Assembly: GCF_007923255.1 (NCBI RefSeq)
Contig: NZ_VOHJ01000013.1
Location: 1 to 64,000, forward strand
Direction: 5' to 3'
Length of the DNA stretch: 64,000 bases
Source of the DNA: Vulcaniibacterium thermophilum
GTDB lineage: Bacteria > Pseudomonadota > Gammaproteobacteria > Xanthomonadales > Xanthomonadaceae
Numbering within the stretch: position 1 is the stretch's first letter; every line of letters begins with the position of its first letter. Of this stretch, positions 52,162 to 62,740 are shown in pieces. A program made the translations under genes and the position numbers. The notes below the pieces were generated by a model, which had not been told where the DNA came from, did no database searches, and saw only the letters and a list, made by a program, of their open reading frames with translations.

Positions 52162-52238
52162 GGCTATGTAGCTCAGCCGGTTAGAGCACAGCACTCATAA
52201 TGCTGGGGTCGGTGGTTCGAGTCCACCCATAGCCACCA
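52162..52238 (+). tRNA. tRNA-Met (CAU), elongator
   Basis: This is a 77-nt cloverleaf. The acceptor GGCTATG pairs with CATAGCC, the D-arm is GCTC...GAGC, the anticodon arm is CAGCA-CTCATAA-TGCTG, and the T-arm is GGTGG-TTCGAGT-CCACC. The encoded CCA end is 52236-52238. The G1-C72 pair and close likeness to E. coli metT show the elongator rather than the initiator, which would have an unpaired first position. Confidence 0.97.
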
Positions 52239-52245
52239 GACTTGC

Positions 52246-52272
52246 GAAGCCCGGGCCCGCGCCCGGGCTTTT
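52246..52272 (+). terminator. terminator of tRNA-Met
   Basis: AGCCCGGG and CCCGGGCT form a perfect stem around a GC-rich loop and are followed by TTTT. It lies eight bases after the CCA end and also between the tRNA and the convergent lptG. Confidence 0.85.
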
Positions 52273-52289
52273 GCGTTCCGGCGGCCGGC

Positions 52290-53393
52290 TCAGCCGCTGC
52301 GGCGGCGGAACAGCCAGGCCGAGACGGCCACCATGATCGCCGTCGGCAGCGCGTAGGCCAGCCGGAAGTCGAACTTGTAGACCCCGGCCGCGCGCACCGC
52401 CTGCATCTGCAGCAGCGAGAAGCCCAGCGCGAACACGATGCCGATGAACAGCCGGCGCCCCAGGCCGCCGCTGCGCAGCGTGCCGAACGCGAACGGCACC
52501 GCCGCCAGCACCAGGGCGAGCGCGTTCAGCGGGTAGAACCAGCGGCCCCAGTAGTGCTCGAGCATCTGGCTGGCGTCCAGGCCGTTGCGCTGGCGGTAGT
52601 CGATCGCCTCGCGCAGCGCCTGCGCGGACAGATAGCGCGGCTTGTCGGTGCCGGCGGTCAGCGCGACCGTGTCCAGCCGCGAGCGCCAGCGCTCCTCCGC
52701 CACCCGCTCCTGCTGCACCGACTTCTCGCCGAAGTGCGTGCGGGTGACGCCGCGCAGGCGCCAGCTCCCCTGCCGATGCTCGGCCACGTCCACGCGCGCC
52801 AGCGACTTCAGCCGGCCGTCGTCGGCGAACTCGAACAGCCGCACGTCGCGCAGCTCCAGCCAGCGGCCGCCCTTGCCGTCGTCGTGCTCCTGTCCGCCGT
52901 TGGCGTTGAGGATCACCTCGCCCTCGCGCGCCCACAGGCCGGAATATTGCGCCACGATCATCTGGCGCGACTTGGCGGAGGCCTTCAGCGCATCCGCGCG
53001 GCGCTGCGCCCACGGCCCCAGCGTCTCGCCGTTGACCACCATCGCCGCCAGCACCGCGGCCAGCGCGAGCGCGATGGTCAGACTGATCCGCCGGCGCGAC
53101 AGCCCGAGCGCGCGCAGCGCGGTGAGTTCGGAGCTGGCGGCGAGCTGCCCCAGCGCCAGCAGGGTGCCGACCACCGCCGCGCTCGGAAACAGGTTGTAGA
53201 GCCGGAACGGCACCGTGTAGGACAGGTAGGCGACCGCCAGCGGGAAGCCGTAGCGGCCCTTGCCGAAGTCGTCGACCTCGCCGACCAGCGCCAGCATCAG
53301 GTCGAGCCCGACCAGCACCGCCCACGTCAGCAGCACGGTGCCGAGCACCGTGCGCGCGATGAACAGGTCGTGGATCCGGGGGAACGGTCGCAT
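52290..53393 (-). CDS. lptG: LptG, LPS export ABC transporter permease
   Basis: This 367-aa inner-membrane permease pairs with LptF and the ATPase LptB to extract LPS and push it along the Lpt bridge. It has a first transmembrane helix (TVLGTVLLTWAVLVGLDLML), the coupling segment SSELTALRALGLSRRRIS that contacts LptB, a periplasmic beta-jellyroll (residues about 130-260) and three C-terminal helices ending WLFRRRSG. It starts nine bases after lptF on the same strand. Confidence 0.95.
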   Translation of the reverse strand: MRPFPRIHDLFIARTVLGTVLLTWAVLVGLDLMLALVGEVDDFGKGRYGFPLAVAYLSYTVPFRLYNLFPSAAVVGTLLALGQLAASSELTALRALGLSRRRISLTIALALAAVLAAMVVNGETLGPWAQRRADALKASAKSRQMIVAQYSGLWAREGEVILNANGGQEHDDGKGGRWLELRDVRLFEFADDGRLKSLARVDVAEHRQGSWRLRGVTRTHFGEKSVQQERVAEERWRSRLDTVALTAGTDKPRYLSAQALREAIDYRQRNGLDASQMLEHYWGRWFYPLNALALVLAAVPFAFGTLRSGGLGRRLFIGIVFALGFSLLQMQAVRAAGVYKFDFRLAYALPTAIMVAVSAWLFRRRSG

Positions 53394-53402
53394 CGCGTCT
53401 CC

Positions 53403-54479
53403 TCAGCGCCGCGGGCGGCGCATGCGGCCGTCGCGGAAGTACAGCCACAGGCTGAGCGCGAGAACCGGCACCACCAGCCACCACAGGCCCAGCTCGGGCG
53501 CGATGCGGCCTTTCTCCAGCCAGTCGGCGCCCATCGAAATGAGGTTGGTTCCGAACAGGTACGCGAGGAAGCCGATCAGGATGCGGCCGTAGCGGCCCTC
53601 GCGCGGGGAACTGCGCGCCAGCGGCACCGCCATCAGCGCGAACGCCAGCGCCAGCAGCGGCGGGGCGATGCGGCGATGCAACTGCGCCTGCGCTTCCGGC
53701 CGCGCGTCGCCGAGCAGCGCGGAGGTGGCGAGCACCTCCGGATCGTTGGGGTCGAACTTGGACTCGTTGGCCGGCAGCTCGGCCTCGTTGCTGGCGTAGC
53801 GCATCAGCCGCCAGTCGAGCCGGTCGCCGGCGCGCGGCCCTTCGACCTGGAAGCCGTCGTGCAGGGTGAGGTAGCGGGTGCCGTCGGCGTCGACCTTCAC
53901 CTCGCCGTCGTCGGAGGTGGTGACGTCGATGCGGTCCTCGCTCTGGCGGTAGATGAACACGCGCCGGTAGCGGCTGCCGTCCGGCGACATCGCGCCCACG
54001 TACACCACGCCGCCGCGCGGCAGCTCGGTGAAACTGCCGGGCTCCAGACCCGCGATCACCGCGTTGCGGTTGGCCTCGTGGATCAGCCGCTGCGAGGTGC
54101 GCTCCGCCCACGGCCCCAGCCACAGCGAGCAGGCGCCGACCACCGCCACCAGCGGCAGCACCAGCATCAGCAACGGGCGCAGCAGGCGGCGCGGGCCGAC
54201 GCCGATCGAGGCGAGCACCGGCATCTCGGCATCGCGATACAGCCGGCCGACCGCCAGCATCAGGCCGAGCATCAGCCCGAGCGGCAGGATCAGCGGCAGC
54301 CAGTTCAGCAGCACCAGTCCCAGCTGCGCCAGCATCATCCCCGCCGGCACCGCGCCGCGCGCGATGTCGCGCAGCACATCGGCGAACACGCCGCCCAGCG
54401 AGACGATCAGCAGCACCACCACGGTGCCGAACGTGGCCTGGGCGAATTCGCTGAGCAGGTAGCGGTCAAGACGGGGCAT
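53403..54479 (-). CDS. lptF: LptF, LPS export ABC transporter permease
   Basis: This 358-aa partner of LptG has six transmembrane helices, a periplasmic jellyroll domain and the LptB-contacting segment RDAEMPVLASIGVGPRRLLR. The N-terminus MPRLDRYLLSEFAQATFGT is typical. I use ATG 54479. A GTG two codons upstream is possible. The pair lptF-lptG diverges from pepA with a 201-bp shared regulatory region, as in most gammaproteobacteria. Confidence 0.95.
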   Translation of the reverse strand: MPRLDRYLLSEFAQATFGTVVVLLIVSLGGVFADVLRDIARGAVPAGMMLAQLGLVLLNWLPLILPLGLMLGLMLAVGRLYRDAEMPVLASIGVGPRRLLRPLLMLVLPLVAVVGACSLWLGPWAERTSQRLIHEANRNAVIAGLEPGSFTELPRGGVVYVGAMSPDGSRYRRVFIYRQSEDRIDVTTSDDGEVKVDADGTRYLTLHDGFQVEGPRAGDRLDWRLMRYASNEAELPANESKFDPNDPEVLATSALLGDARPEAQAQLHRRIAPPLLALAFALMAVPLARSSPREGRYGRILIGFLAYLFGTNLISMGADWLEKGRIAPELGLWWLVVPVLALSLWLYFRDGRMRRPRR

Positions 54480-54680
54480 CGGCACTCGGCTTCGGCATCG
54501 CAGGGGCTTGATTTACACTCGTGGGCCCGCTCGCGGGATCGACCGCCCGCCCGACGGCGCCGCCGCCGGCCCGCCGGCCGCAAAGCGCGGAATTGTACGT
54601 AATGCCGCCGTACGCAGCGTCGCGGCCCGGGCGCCGCGGTCCGCGGCGCGACCGCCCCACACCCGTCTGGAATCTGTTGG

Positions 54681-56171
54681 ATGACCCTCGAATTCGAACT
54701 GAACCGCGCCGATCCCGTCACCGCGCAGACCGACTGCCTCATCGTCGGCGCGTTCGCCGACAAGTCGCTCACGCCCGCTGCGCAGGCGATCGACGCCGCC
54801 AGCGGCGGCCGCCTGGCGGCGCTGGTCGAGCGCGGCGACGTCAGCGGCAAGACCGGCAAGAGCGCGCTGCTGCACGATCTCGACGGCATCCAGGCGCCGC
54901 GCGTGCTGGTGGTGGGGCTGGGCGAGCGCGAGAAGTTCGCGGTGCCGCAGTACCTCAAGGCGGTGGGCGATGCCGCGCGCGCGCTGAAGGCGGGCCCGGT
55001 GGCGCACGCGCTGTTCACCCTGTCGGAACTCGAAGTGCCGGGCCGCGACCGCGCATGGAACGTGCGCCAGGCCGCGATCGCCGCCGATCACGCCTGCTAC
55101 CGCTACACCGCCACGCTCGGCAAGAAGAAGGACGAGCCCGGCCTGCGCACGCTGGCGATCGCAGGCGACGACGAGGCGGCGCTGGCGCAGGGCCAGGCGA
55201 TCGCCGCGGGCGTGAAGTTCGCGCGCGAGCTCGGCAACCTGCCGCCGAACATCTGCAATCCGGCCTACCTCGCCCAGCAGGCGCACGAGTTCGCCGCGCG
55301 CTTCGACGCCACCTCGTGCGAGGTGCTCGACCGCGAGCAGATGGAGGCGCTCGGCATGGGCTCGCTGCTGGCCGTCGCCCGCGGCTCGGCCAATCCGCCG
55401 AAGCTGATCGTGATGAAGTACGACGGCGGCGGCGACGCCAAGCCCTACGTGCTGGTGGGCAAGGGCATCACCTTCGACACCGGCGGCATCAACCTCAAGG
55501 TGCAGGGCGGCATCGAGGAGATGAAGTACGACATGTGCGGCGCCGCGACCGTGATGGGCGCGTTCGTCGCCGCGGTCGGCATGAAGCTGCCGGTCAACCT
55601 GGTGGCGATCGTGCCGGCGGTGGAGAACATGCCGGACGGCAACAGCTACCGCCCCTCCGACGTCATCACCTCGATGTCCGGCAAGACCATCGAGGTCGGC
55701 AACACCGACGCCGAAGGCCGCCTGATCCTGTGCGACGCGCTGACCTACGCCCAGCGCTTCGAGCCGGCCGCGCTGCTCGACGTCGCCACGCTCACCGGCG
55801 CCTGCGTGATCGCGCTCGGCAAGTTCGCCACCGGCCTGATGAGCAAGCACGACGATCTCGCCGAGGAGCTGCTCGCCGCCGGCGAGACCACGTTCGACCG
55901 CGCCTGGCGCCTGCCGCTGTGGGACGAGTACCAGACCCTGCTCGAGTCCAGCTTCGCCGACGTCTACAACATCGGCGGCCGCTGGGCCGGCGCGATCACC
56001 GCCGGCTGCTTCCTCGCCCGCTTCACCGAGGGCCAGCGCTGGGCGCACCTGGACATCGCCGGCGTCGCCAACGAGGAAGGCAAGCGCGGCATGGCCACCG
56101 GCCGTCCGGTGGGTCTGCTGGCGCAGTGGCTGATGGACCGCGCCGAAGGCGCGGCTGGGAATCGGCAATAG
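54681..56171 (+). CDS. pepA: leucyl aminopeptidase (M17)
   Basis: This 496-aa cytosolic hexameric aminopeptidase, with DNA-binding roles in some species, has an N-terminal macro-like domain and a C-terminal catalytic domain. The metal and catalytic residues lie in [12 protein letters not shown] (about residue 257), [13 protein letters not shown], and [14 protein letters not shown] (about residue 340). [16 protein letters not shown] follows. The last codons (AAGNRQ then TAG) run into the heptamer repeat region, so the C-terminus may have been altered by the repeat. Confidence 0.96.
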   Translation: MTLEFELNRADPVTAQTDCLIVGAFADKSLTPAAQAIDAASGGRLAALVERGDVSGKTGKSALLHDLDGIQAPRVLVVGLGEREKFAVPQYLKAVGDAARALKAGPVAHALFTLSELEVPGRDRAWNVRQAAIAADHACYRYTATLGKKKDEPGLRTLAIAGDDEAALAQGQAIAAGVKFARELGNLPPNICNPAYLAQQAHEFAARFDATSCEVLDREQMEALGMGSLLAVARGSANPPKLIVMKYDGGGDAKPYVLVGKGITFDTGGINLKVQGGIEEMKYDMCGAATVMGAFVAAVGMKLPVNLVAIVPAVENMPDGNSYRPSDVITSMSGKTIEVGNTDAEGRLILCDALTYAQRFEPAALLDVATLTGACVIALGKFATGLMSKHDDLAEELLAAGETTFDRAWRLPLWDEYQTLLESSFADVYNIGGRWAGAITAGCFLARFTEGQRWAHLDIAGVANEEGKRGMATGRPVGLLAQWLMDRAEGAAGNRQ

Positions 56172-56333
56172 GGAATGGGGAATCGTCGGAAGCGCGTCCC
56201 GCCTCCGGGCAGACGCGCGACGACCTGACTCGCCAGCCCCCTCACCCGCCGAACACTCCCGGTTCCCCGTTCCCGCTCCCGATTCCCCGCTCCCGATTCC
56301 CCGTTCCCTATTCCCCGTTCCCGCCCCGCCCAC
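56158..56333. repeat. heptamer (GGGAATC/GATTCCC) repeat region between pepA and holC
   Basis: GGGAATCGG, AATAGGGAATGGGGAATCG and then many inverse units (GGTTCCCCGTTCCCG, GATTCCCCGCTCCCG, GTTCCCTATTCCCC) form a long imperfect inverted repeat. No gene is present. The same family occurs within the molybdoenzyme gene at 38903-38986. Confidence 0.85.
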
Positions 56334-56756
56334 ATGCCCCGCGCCGACTTCTACCTGATCCAGTCCCCGCGCTTCCGCGAGGAGCCGCTGCGGCTGGTCT
56401 GCGAGCTGGCGCGCAAGGCGTGCGACGCCAACCTGTGGACGCTGGTGCTGGCGCGCGACGCCGCGCAGGCGGAGGCGCTGGACGATCTGCTGTGGGCGTT
56501 CGACGAGGACGCCTACGTGCCGCACCAGATCGCCGGCGACGAGGAGGACGAGCTCACGCCGGTGCTGATCGCCCCGCCGGAGGTCGACGCCCCGCTGCGT
56601 CCGCTGGTGATCAACCTTCGCGATGCGGCGGTCGAAGGCCGCTTCGAGCGCGTGCTGGAAGTGGTGCCCGCCGACGCCTCCGCGCGCGGCCCGCTGCGCG
56701 AGCGCTGGAAGCAGTACCAGGCGCGCGGGTTCGAGTTGAACAAGCACGATATGTGA
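56334..56756 (+). CDS. holC: DNA polymerase III chi subunit
   Basis: This 140-aa subunit links the clamp loader to SSB. It begins [20 protein letters not shown] and contains [37 protein letters not shown] and [20 protein letters not shown], ending FELNKHDM. All these are characteristic of HolC. Its position between pepA and valS is the standard one. Confidence 0.95.
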   Translation: MPRADFYLIQSPRFREEPLRLVCELARKACDANLWTLVLARDAAQAEALDDLLWAFDEDAYVPHQIAGDEEDELTPVLIAPPEVDAPLRPLVINLRDAAVEGRFERVLEVVPADASARGPLRERWKQYQARGFELNKHDM

Positions 56757-56865
56757 GGTCGGGACCCGGGCGGGCGCGAGCTTCGTCGACGACGGCGTAG
56801 CGTCCCCCGAATCCTGTCCTCCCTACCCCGCCGATCCGAATCTCCAATCCCGAATCCCGGCCACC

Positions 56866-59865
56866 ATGTCCCTCGCCCCCACCTACGACCCCAAAAGCTT
56901 CGAGACCCGCATCTACCAGCAGTGGGAGAGCAGCGGCGTATTCAAGCCGCGCGGCGAGGGCGAGCCGTACGTCATCCTGCTGCCGCCGCCGAACGTCACC
57001 GGCACGCTGCACATGGGCCACGCGTTCCAGCACACGCTGCAGGACGCGCTGATCCGCTATCACCGCATGCGCGGCTTCGATGCGCTGTGGCAGATGGGCA
57101 CCGACCACGCCGGCATCGCCACCGAGATGGTGGTCAGTCGCAACCTCGCGCTGGAAGGCAAGGGCGAAACGCGCGACTCGCTCGGCCGCGAGGCGTTCGT
57201 GCGCAAGGTGTGGGAGTGGAAGCAGCAGTCCGGCGACACCATCGAGCGTCAGATGCGCCGGCTCGGCACCTCCGGCGACTGGTCGCGCAGCACCTTCACG
57301 ATGGATCCGATGGCGTCGCAGGCGGTGCTGGAGGCCTTCGTGCGCCTGTACGAGGAGGGCCTGATCTACCGCGGCCAGCGCCTGGTCAACTGGGATCCGG
57401 TGCTGAAGACGGCGATCTCGGACCTCGAGGTCGTCAACGCGGAGGAGGACGGCTTCCTGTGGTCGATCGCCTACCCGCTCGCCGACGGCAGCGGGCAGCT
57501 CGTGGTCGCCACCACCCGCCCGGAAACCATGCTCGGCGACGTCGCGGTGATGGTGCATCCCGACGACGAGCGCTACGCGCATCTGGTCGGCAGGACCGTG
57601 CGCCTGCCGCTGTGCGAGCGCGAGATTCCGGTCATCGCCGATGCCTACGTCGATCGCGAGTTCGGCACCGGCGTGGTCAAGGTGACGCCGGCGCACGACT
57701 TCAACGACTACGCGGTTTGGAAGCGGCATGTCGAGACAGGAGTCTTTGACGCGATTCCCAACCGAGGGTTGATCAACGTCTTCACGCCTGACGCAAAGAT
57801 CAAAGCCAGCTTTTTCGATGATTTCCGCTTTGCGCCCGTTGAGGGCTCGCAACTTGCCGCCAATCCCATCGTGGGGAAAGCAATCGCGGAGCAAATCCCC
57901 GCCCGCTACCACGGACTCGATCGCTTTGAGGCCCGTCGAGTCATCCTCAATGATTTGGAAGCTGCTGGCCTTCTCGTCGATACGAAGCCGCACAAGCTGC
58001 AGGTGCCCAGAGGCGACCGCACCAGCCAGGTGATCGAGCCGTTCCTGACCGACCAATGGTTCGTGCGCATGGACCGCCTCGGCAAGCGCGGCCTGGAGCT
58101 GGTCGAGCAGGGCCACGTGCGTTTCGTGCCGCCGAACTGGATCAACACCTACCGGCACTGGATGGAGAACATCCAGGACTGGTGCATCAGCCGCCAGCTG
58201 TGGTGGGGCCACCGCATCCCGGCGTGGTACGACATCTGGGGGAAGGAGACGGTCGCTCTCTCGCGAGATGACGCGTATCGCAAGATGACGGAACGCGTCG
58301 CGGAAGAATTGGGAGAGCAAGCTCAGCGGCGCTTTGAGAGGATTGCCGTCGGAAGCAAGAGTGACGATGTCACGTTGGAAGCGGAGCTGACTGCGGCGGG
58401 GTTCGGAAAGTACGCACTCAAGCAAGACAAGGACGTGCTGGAGACCTGGTTCTCCTCCGCGCTGTGGCCGTTCTCGACCATGGGCTGGCCGGACGCGGAC
58501 GCGATGCGCGAGCGCGGATTCGGGCGCTACGTGCCGTCCTCGGTGCTGGTGACCGGCTTCGACATCATCTTCTTCTGGGTCGCCCGGATGATCATGATGA
58601 CCGACCACTTCACCGGGCAGGTGCCGTTCCGCGACGTCTACATCACCGGCCTGGTGCGCGACAAGGACGGCCAGAAGATGTCGAAGTCGAAGGGCAACAT
58701 CCTCGACCCGCTCGACATCATCGACGGCATCTCCGCCGACGAGCTGGTGCGCAAGCGCACCACCGGCCTGATGCAGCCGCAGATGGCGGCCAAGATCGAG
58801 AAGGCCACGCGCAAGGAATTCCCGAACGGCATCGCCGCGCACGGCGCGGACGCGCTGCGCTTCACCATGGCCGCGCTCGCCGGTCCCGGCCGCGACATCA
58901 AGTTCGACCTCGGCCGCGCCGAGGGCTACAAGAACTTCTGCAACAAGCTGTGGAACGCGACGCGCTTCGTGCTGATGAACACGGAAGGCTTCAGCGCACG
59001 CGGCACGCCGCAGCCTGTCACCGACCCCGAACGCTGGATCCTGGCGCAGCTCGCGCGCGTGTCCGCCGAGGCCGCGCAGCACTTCGCCGAATACCGCTTC
59101 GACCTGCTGGCGCAGGCGCTGTACGAGTTCGCCTGGAACCAGTTCTGCGACTGGTTCGTCGAACTCGCCAAACCCGCGTTGCAGGGCGACGACGCCGCGG
59201 CCGCGGACAGCACGCGCCACACGCTGCTGCACGTGCTGGAGCGGCTGCTGTGCCTGCTGCACCCGCTGATCCCGTTCGTGACCGAGGAGCTGTGGCAGGC
59301 GGTCGCGCCGCGGCTGGGAATCGCCGATACGTCGATCATGCTGCGCGCCTATCCGGCCGCGGACGAGCTGCCGGCGGCCGACTACGCGCAGGCCGAGACC
59401 GACGTCGAATGGCTGAAGGCGATGGTCACCGCGCTGCGCCGCATCCGAAGCGAGCTCAACGTCGCGCCGTCGAAGACGATCGCGCTACTGCTCGCCGATG
59501 GCGACGCGGCGGACCGCGCGCGCATCGAGCGCTTCGCCGCGCAGTTGCGGTTTCTGGTGCGGCTGGAAGGCATCGGCTGGCTCGCCGACGCCGATGCGGC
59601 GCCCGCCGCGGCCGCGGCGGTGGTCGGCGAGCTGAAGCTGTTCGTGCCGCTGGAGGGCCTCGTCGACCTCGCTGCGGAACGCGCGCGGCTGGACAAGGAG
59701 CTCAAGCGCGTCGAAGCCGAGATCGGCAAGTGCCGCAACAAGCTCGCCAGCGAGACCTTCGTGCAGAACGCGCCGGAAGCGGTCGTCGAACAGGAACGCA
59801 AGCGCCTCGCCGACTGGAGCGCGCAGCACGCCGCGCTCGCCGCGCAGCGCGCGCGGCTGGGCTGA
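56866..59865 (+). CDS. valS: valyl-tRNA synthetase
   Basis: This 999-aa class I enzyme charges tRNA-Val. It has the HIGH motif as GTLHMGHAF (about residue 48), the CP1 editing domain with [13 protein letters not shown], the KMSKS motif as [11 protein letters not shown] (about residue 605), the anticodon-binding domain and a C-terminal coiled coil ([18 protein letters not shown]). E. coli ValRS is 951 aa. Two stretches, 57716-57995 and 58241-58440, have lower GC by hand count (50-62% per 60 bases, against 70% just downstream) and different codon choice. The second appears to carry an insertion before [11 protein letters not shown]. The reading frame is intact throughout. Confidence 0.96.
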   Translation: MSLAPTYDPKSFETRIYQQWESSGVFKPRGEGEPYVILLPPPNVTGTLHMGHAFQHTLQDALIRYHRMRGFDALWQMGTDHAGIATEMVVSRNLALEGKGETRDSLGREAFVRKVWEWKQQSGDTIERQMRRLGTSGDWSRSTFTMDPMASQAVLEAFVRLYEEGLIYRGQRLVNWDPVLKTAISDLEVVNAEEDGFLWSIAYPLADGSGQLVVATTRPETMLGDVAVMVHPDDERYAHLVGRTVRLPLCEREIPVIADAYVDREFGTGVVKVTPAHDFNDYAVWKRHVETGVFDAIPNRGLINVFTPDAKIKASFFDDFRFAPVEGSQLAANPIVGKAIAEQIPARYHGLDRFEARRVILNDLEAAGLLVDTKPHKLQVPRGDRTSQVIEPFLTDQWFVRMDRLGKRGLELVEQGHVRFVPPNWINTYRHWMENIQDWCISRQLWWGHRIPAWYDIWGKETVALSRDDAYRKMTERVAEELGEQAQRRFERIAVGSKSDDVTLEAELTAAGFGKYALKQDKDVLETWFSSALWPFSTMGWPDADAMRERGFGRYVPSSVLVTGFDIIFFWVARMIMMTDHFTGQVPFRDVYITGLVRDKDGQKMSKSKGNILDPLDIIDGISADELVRKRTTGLMQPQMAAKIEKATRKEFPNGIAAHGADALRFTMAALAGPGRDIKFDLGRAEGYKNFCNKLWNATRFVLMNTEGFSARGTPQPVTDPERWILAQLARVSAEAAQHFAEYRFDLLAQALYEFAWNQFCDWFVELAKPALQGDDAAAADSTRHTLLHVLERLLCLLHPLIPFVTEELWQAVAPRLGIADTSIMLRAYPAADELPAADYAQAETDVEWLKAMVTALRRIRSELNVAPSKTIALLLADGDAADRARIERFAAQLRFLVRLEGIGWLADADAAPAAAAAVVGELKLFVPLEGLVDLAAERARLDKELKRVEAEIGKCRNKLASETFVQNAPEAVVEQERKRLADWSAQHAALAAQRARLG

Positions 59866-59893
59866 GCCGGACCCGCCGCGCCGCGCGCCTTCG

Positions 59894-60838
59894 TCAGGAC
59901 GTGTAGGGCCCGGTATCCGGCTCGGCGCAGGCGGCGATGAGCTCGCGCGCGCCCTGCGCGAGCAGGCGCGCGGCGACCTCGCGCCCGAGCGCCTCCGCCG
60001 CATCGCGCGGCGCCTCGGCGTCGGCGCGCACCCGCGCGCCGTCGCGCGCCGAGCCGACCAGACCGCTCAGATGCAGCCGGCCATCGGCCAATCGCGCGAA
60101 CGCCGCCACCGGCACGTGGCAACTGCCGTGCAGCGCGCGGTTCATCGCGCGCTCGGCCTCCACGCAGACGCGGGTGTCGGCATCGTCGAGCGCGGCGCAC
60201 AGGGCGAGCACGTCCGCCGCGTCGTCGCGGCACTCCACCGCGATCGCGCCCTGCGCCGGCGCCGGCAACCAGTGCGGCGGCTCCAGCCGCGCGCGGATGC
60301 GCGCGTCGAGGCCGAGCCGCTGCAGCCCGGCGCAGGCGAGCACGATGGCGTCGTACTCGCCGCCGTCGAGCTTGGCCAGGCGGGTGTTGACGTTGCCGCG
60401 CAGGTCGCGCAGCTCCAGATCGGGTCGCAGCGCGCGCAACTGCGCCTGCCGGCGCAGCGAGGAGGTGCCGACCCGGGCGCCGCGCGGCAGCGCGTCGAGG
60501 CCGGCGAAGCGCGGGCTGACGAAGGCATCGGCCGGATCGGCGCGGGTGAGGATCGCCGGCAGCGCGAAGCCGGGCTCCAGCTCCATCGGCACGTCCTTCA
60601 GCGAGTGCACCGCGCAGTCGGCCTCGCCGCGCAGCATCGCGAGCTCCAGTTCCTTCAGGAACAGCCCCTTGCCGCCGATGGCGGCCAGCGAGCGGTCGAG
60701 CACTTCGTCGCCGCGGGTGCTCATCGGCACCAGTTCGACGGCCAGGCCCGGGTGCGCGGCGCGCAGGCGCGCGGCGACGTGCTCGCTCTGCCAGAGCGCG
60801 AGCGGGCTTTTGCGGGTGGCGATGCGGAGCGTGCGCAT
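59894..60838 (-). CDS. hemC: porphobilinogen deaminase (hydroxymethylbilane synthase)
   Basis: This 314-aa haem-pathway enzyme condenses four porphobilinogens. It starts [20 protein letters not shown] and contains [16 protein letters not shown], the catalytic HSLKDVPM region, [24 protein letters not shown] and the dipyrromethane-binding cysteine in HGSCHVPVA. It converges with valS (28-bp gap). The upstream LytTR regulator gene is on the same strand, 34 bp away. Confidence 0.96.
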   Translation of the reverse strand: MRTLRIATRKSPLALWQSEHVAARLRAAHPGLAVELVPMSTRGDEVLDRSLAAIGGKGLFLKELELAMLRGEADCAVHSLKDVPMELEPGFALPAILTRADPADAFVSPRFAGLDALPRGARVGTSSLRRQAQLRALRPDLELRDLRGNVNTRLAKLDGGEYDAIVLACAGLQRLGLDARIRARLEPPHWLPAPAQGAIAVECRDDAADVLALCAALDDADTRVCVEAERAMNRALHGSCHVPVAAFARLADGRLHLSGLVGSARDGARVRADAEAPRDAAEALGREVAARLLAQGARELIAACAEPDTGPYTS

Positions 60839-60872
60839 CGCGCCATTCTACGGGGTGGCGCGGCGCCCGCCC

Positions 60873-61613
60873 CTACAGCAGGCGCACGGCCTCGCGCAGG
60901 TGGGCGACGCAGCGGCGGCTGACCTCGAGCGGCTCCTTGGCGTGCCGCAGCACCGCCTGCACGTGGCCGTCGGGCCGCCGCTTGAGTTCGATCAGCTCGT
61001 GCCGCGCCACCAGACAGTTGCGGTGGATGCGCACGAAGCGGTCGCCGAACTCGTCCTCCAACGACTTCAGCGATTCCTCGATCAGATCCTCGCCGCGCGC
61101 GTGGTGGACGACGACGTACTTCTCCTCGGCGTGGAAGTAGTGCACGTCCTCGATCGGGATCAGCCGCAGGTTGCCGCGCAGGCGGGCGCACAGATGCGTG
61201 CGGCGCGGACGGGCGGGCGCGTCCTGCGCCTGGCGGCGGCCGGCGGCGAAGGTGCGCACGCGCTCGAGCGCGGCGGCCAGACGCTCCGGGCGCACCGGCT
61301 TGACCAGGTAGTCGATCGCCTCGGCCTCGAACGCCGACAGCGCGTGCACGTCGTAGGCGGTGCAGAACACCACCGCCGGACGGGGCTCGAACGCGGCGAG
61401 ATGGCGCGCGGCCTCCAGGCCGTCCATCCCCGGCATCGCGATGTCGAGCAGGACCAGGTCGGGCGCATGTTCGGCGCAGGCCTGCAGGGCCTGCTGGCCG
61501 TCGCCGGCCTCGGCGATCACCTCGACGTCGCCGATGTCTCCGAGCAGCGACTTCAGGCGCTCGCGCGCCGGCGGCTCATCATCGGCAATGACGACCTTCA
61601 ACCCCGCATTCAT
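60873..61613 (-). CDS. LytTR-family response regulator (AlgR-like)
   Basis: This 246-aa two-component regulator has an N-terminal receiver domain (VVIADDEPPARERL with acidic Asp11/Asp12, phospho-acceptor Asp57 in LVLLDIAMPGMDGL, CTAYDVHALSAF, VKPVRP). The C-terminal LytTR DNA-binding domain (LRLIPIEDVHYFHAEEKYVV, FVRIHRNCLVARHELI) completes it. AlgR-type regulators next to hemC are usual in gammaproteobacteria. No partner histidine kinase is seen adjacent here. Confidence 0.93.
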   Translation of the reverse strand: MNAGLKVVIADDEPPARERLKSLLGDIGDVEVIAEAGDGQQALQACAEHAPDLVLLDIAMPGMDGLEAARHLAAFEPRPAVVFCTAYDVHALSAFEAEAIDYLVKPVRPERLAAALERVRTFAAGRRQAQDAPARPRRTHLCARLRGNLRLIPIEDVHYFHAEEKYVVVHHARGEDLIEESLKSLEDEFGDRFVRIHRNCLVARHELIELKRRPDGHVQAVLRHAKEPLEVSRRCVAHLREAVRLL

Positions 61614-61747
61614 CGGCCAGCGCTCCCCCTGCTCCCCACAGTAGGTCCACCGGCACCGCTCGCGCGGCCCGGCCACTCGCCCCTGCCCGGGATAGTAGCC
61701 AGCCGGCGCGCCGCCTGTCAGCACGCCGGTCACGGAGCGTGAAGCGG

Positions 61748-62425
61748 TCAGCCGGCGAGACGCCGTCCCAGCCACGCGGCGAGGTCGGCGATTTCCTCCG
61801 CGCAGACCTGATGGCCCATCGGATAGGCGTGCCAGTCCACCTCGCAGCCGAGCTGGCGCAGCACCCCCGCGCTCTGCAGGCCGGCCTGGAACGGCACCAC
61901 GGGGTCGAAGCTGCCGTGCGCGACGAACACCGGCTGCCGCTTCGCCGCCGCCGTCGCGCCCGCGATCGCCTGTTGCGGCGCGGGCAGATAGGTCGACAGC
62001 GCGATCAGTCCCGCCAGCGGCGTCGTCCGCCGCAGACCGGCGGCCAGCGTGATCGCCCCGCCCTGCGAGAAGCCGGCGAGGATCACCCGCTCCGGCGGCA
62101 CGCCACGCTCGGCCTCGCGCGCGATCAGCGCTTCGACCTGCGCGACCGAAGCGTCGACCCCGTCCATGTCGGCGCGATTGGCCAGATCGAAGTCGCGGAT
62201 GTCGTACCAGGCGCGCATGCGCACGCCGTTGTTGATCGTGACCGCGCGCACCGGCGCGTGCGGGAAGACGAAGCGCAGCGCCGGCCACCCGGCGCGCACC
62301 AGTTCGGGGACGATCGGCGCGAAGTCGTGGCCGTCGGCGCCGAGGCCGTGCAGCCAGAGGATGCTCCAGCGCGGATTGGCGCCGGTTTCGTGTTCGAGCG
62401 CGTCGAGCAGGGCGGTCGTGTCCAT
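61748..62425 (-). CDS. alpha/beta-hydrolase carboxylesterase
   Basis: This 225-aa cytosolic esterase of the phospholipase/carboxylesterase (lysophospholipase/acyl-protein thioesterase-like) family has WLHGLGADGHDF (oxyanion), the nucleophile in LAGFSQGGAITLA, Asp in HGSFDPVVPF, and His in YPMGHQVCAEE. The start MDTTALLDALEHE at 62425 fits the family. In-frame upstream codons up to 62587 encode non-typical sequence. It lies on the same strand as the LytTR gene, 134 bp away. Confidence 0.93.
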   Translation of the reverse strand: MDTTALLDALEHETGANPRWSILWLHGLGADGHDFAPIVPELVRAGWPALRFVFPHAPVRAVTINNGVRMRAWYDIRDFDLANRADMDGVDASVAQVEALIAREAERGVPPERVILAGFSQGGAITLAAGLRRTTPLAGLIALSTYLPAPQQAIAGATAAAKRQPVFVAHGSFDPVVPFQAGLQSAGVLRQLGCEVDWHAYPMGHQVCAEEIADLAAWLGRRLAG

Positions 62426-62740
62426 CCGGCGATTGTGCCGCAACGGCCGGAAGGAGGACGGCCAGGCGCCTGGGAGGGGCGGCCTGGCCGTCTGGGGCGT
62501 CATCTGGGGATTGGCACCGGCGCCGGGTGAACCCTCCGCTGCGATACGCCCACCGCGGGCGCTTCGTTCGGGCCGGGGCGAAGTCACTGTGGCTCATCCG
62601 TAGCGCGCTGCACATCCGGAAATGGCAGGACCGCGATGTCGGGGAAAACCCCTACGCGCGCATCCGGGCGCCCGGAATTCACGTCGCCTCGCCCTCGCCC
62701 TGCGAGACAGTCGGGCCGGGTGGGAATTCGGGACAGCGTC
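62426..62740. other. intergenic region, no gene seen
   Basis: About 315 bp lie between the divergent esterase and sensor genes. I see no convincing ORF, RNA gene or terminator, and no consensus promoter. A GGCGCCTGGGAGGGGC hairpin-like stretch near 62465 is the only structure noted. Confidence 0.5.

Noticed and set aside
52162-52238. Initiator tRNA or tRNA-Ile(CAU)
   Set aside because: The first acceptor pair is G-C and the arms match the elongator tRNA-Met of E. coli rather than ileX or the initiator.
56611-59262. 883-codon antisense ORF opposite holC-valS
   Set aside because: It is a shadow of valS. It crosses the holC-valS boundary and has no domain pattern.
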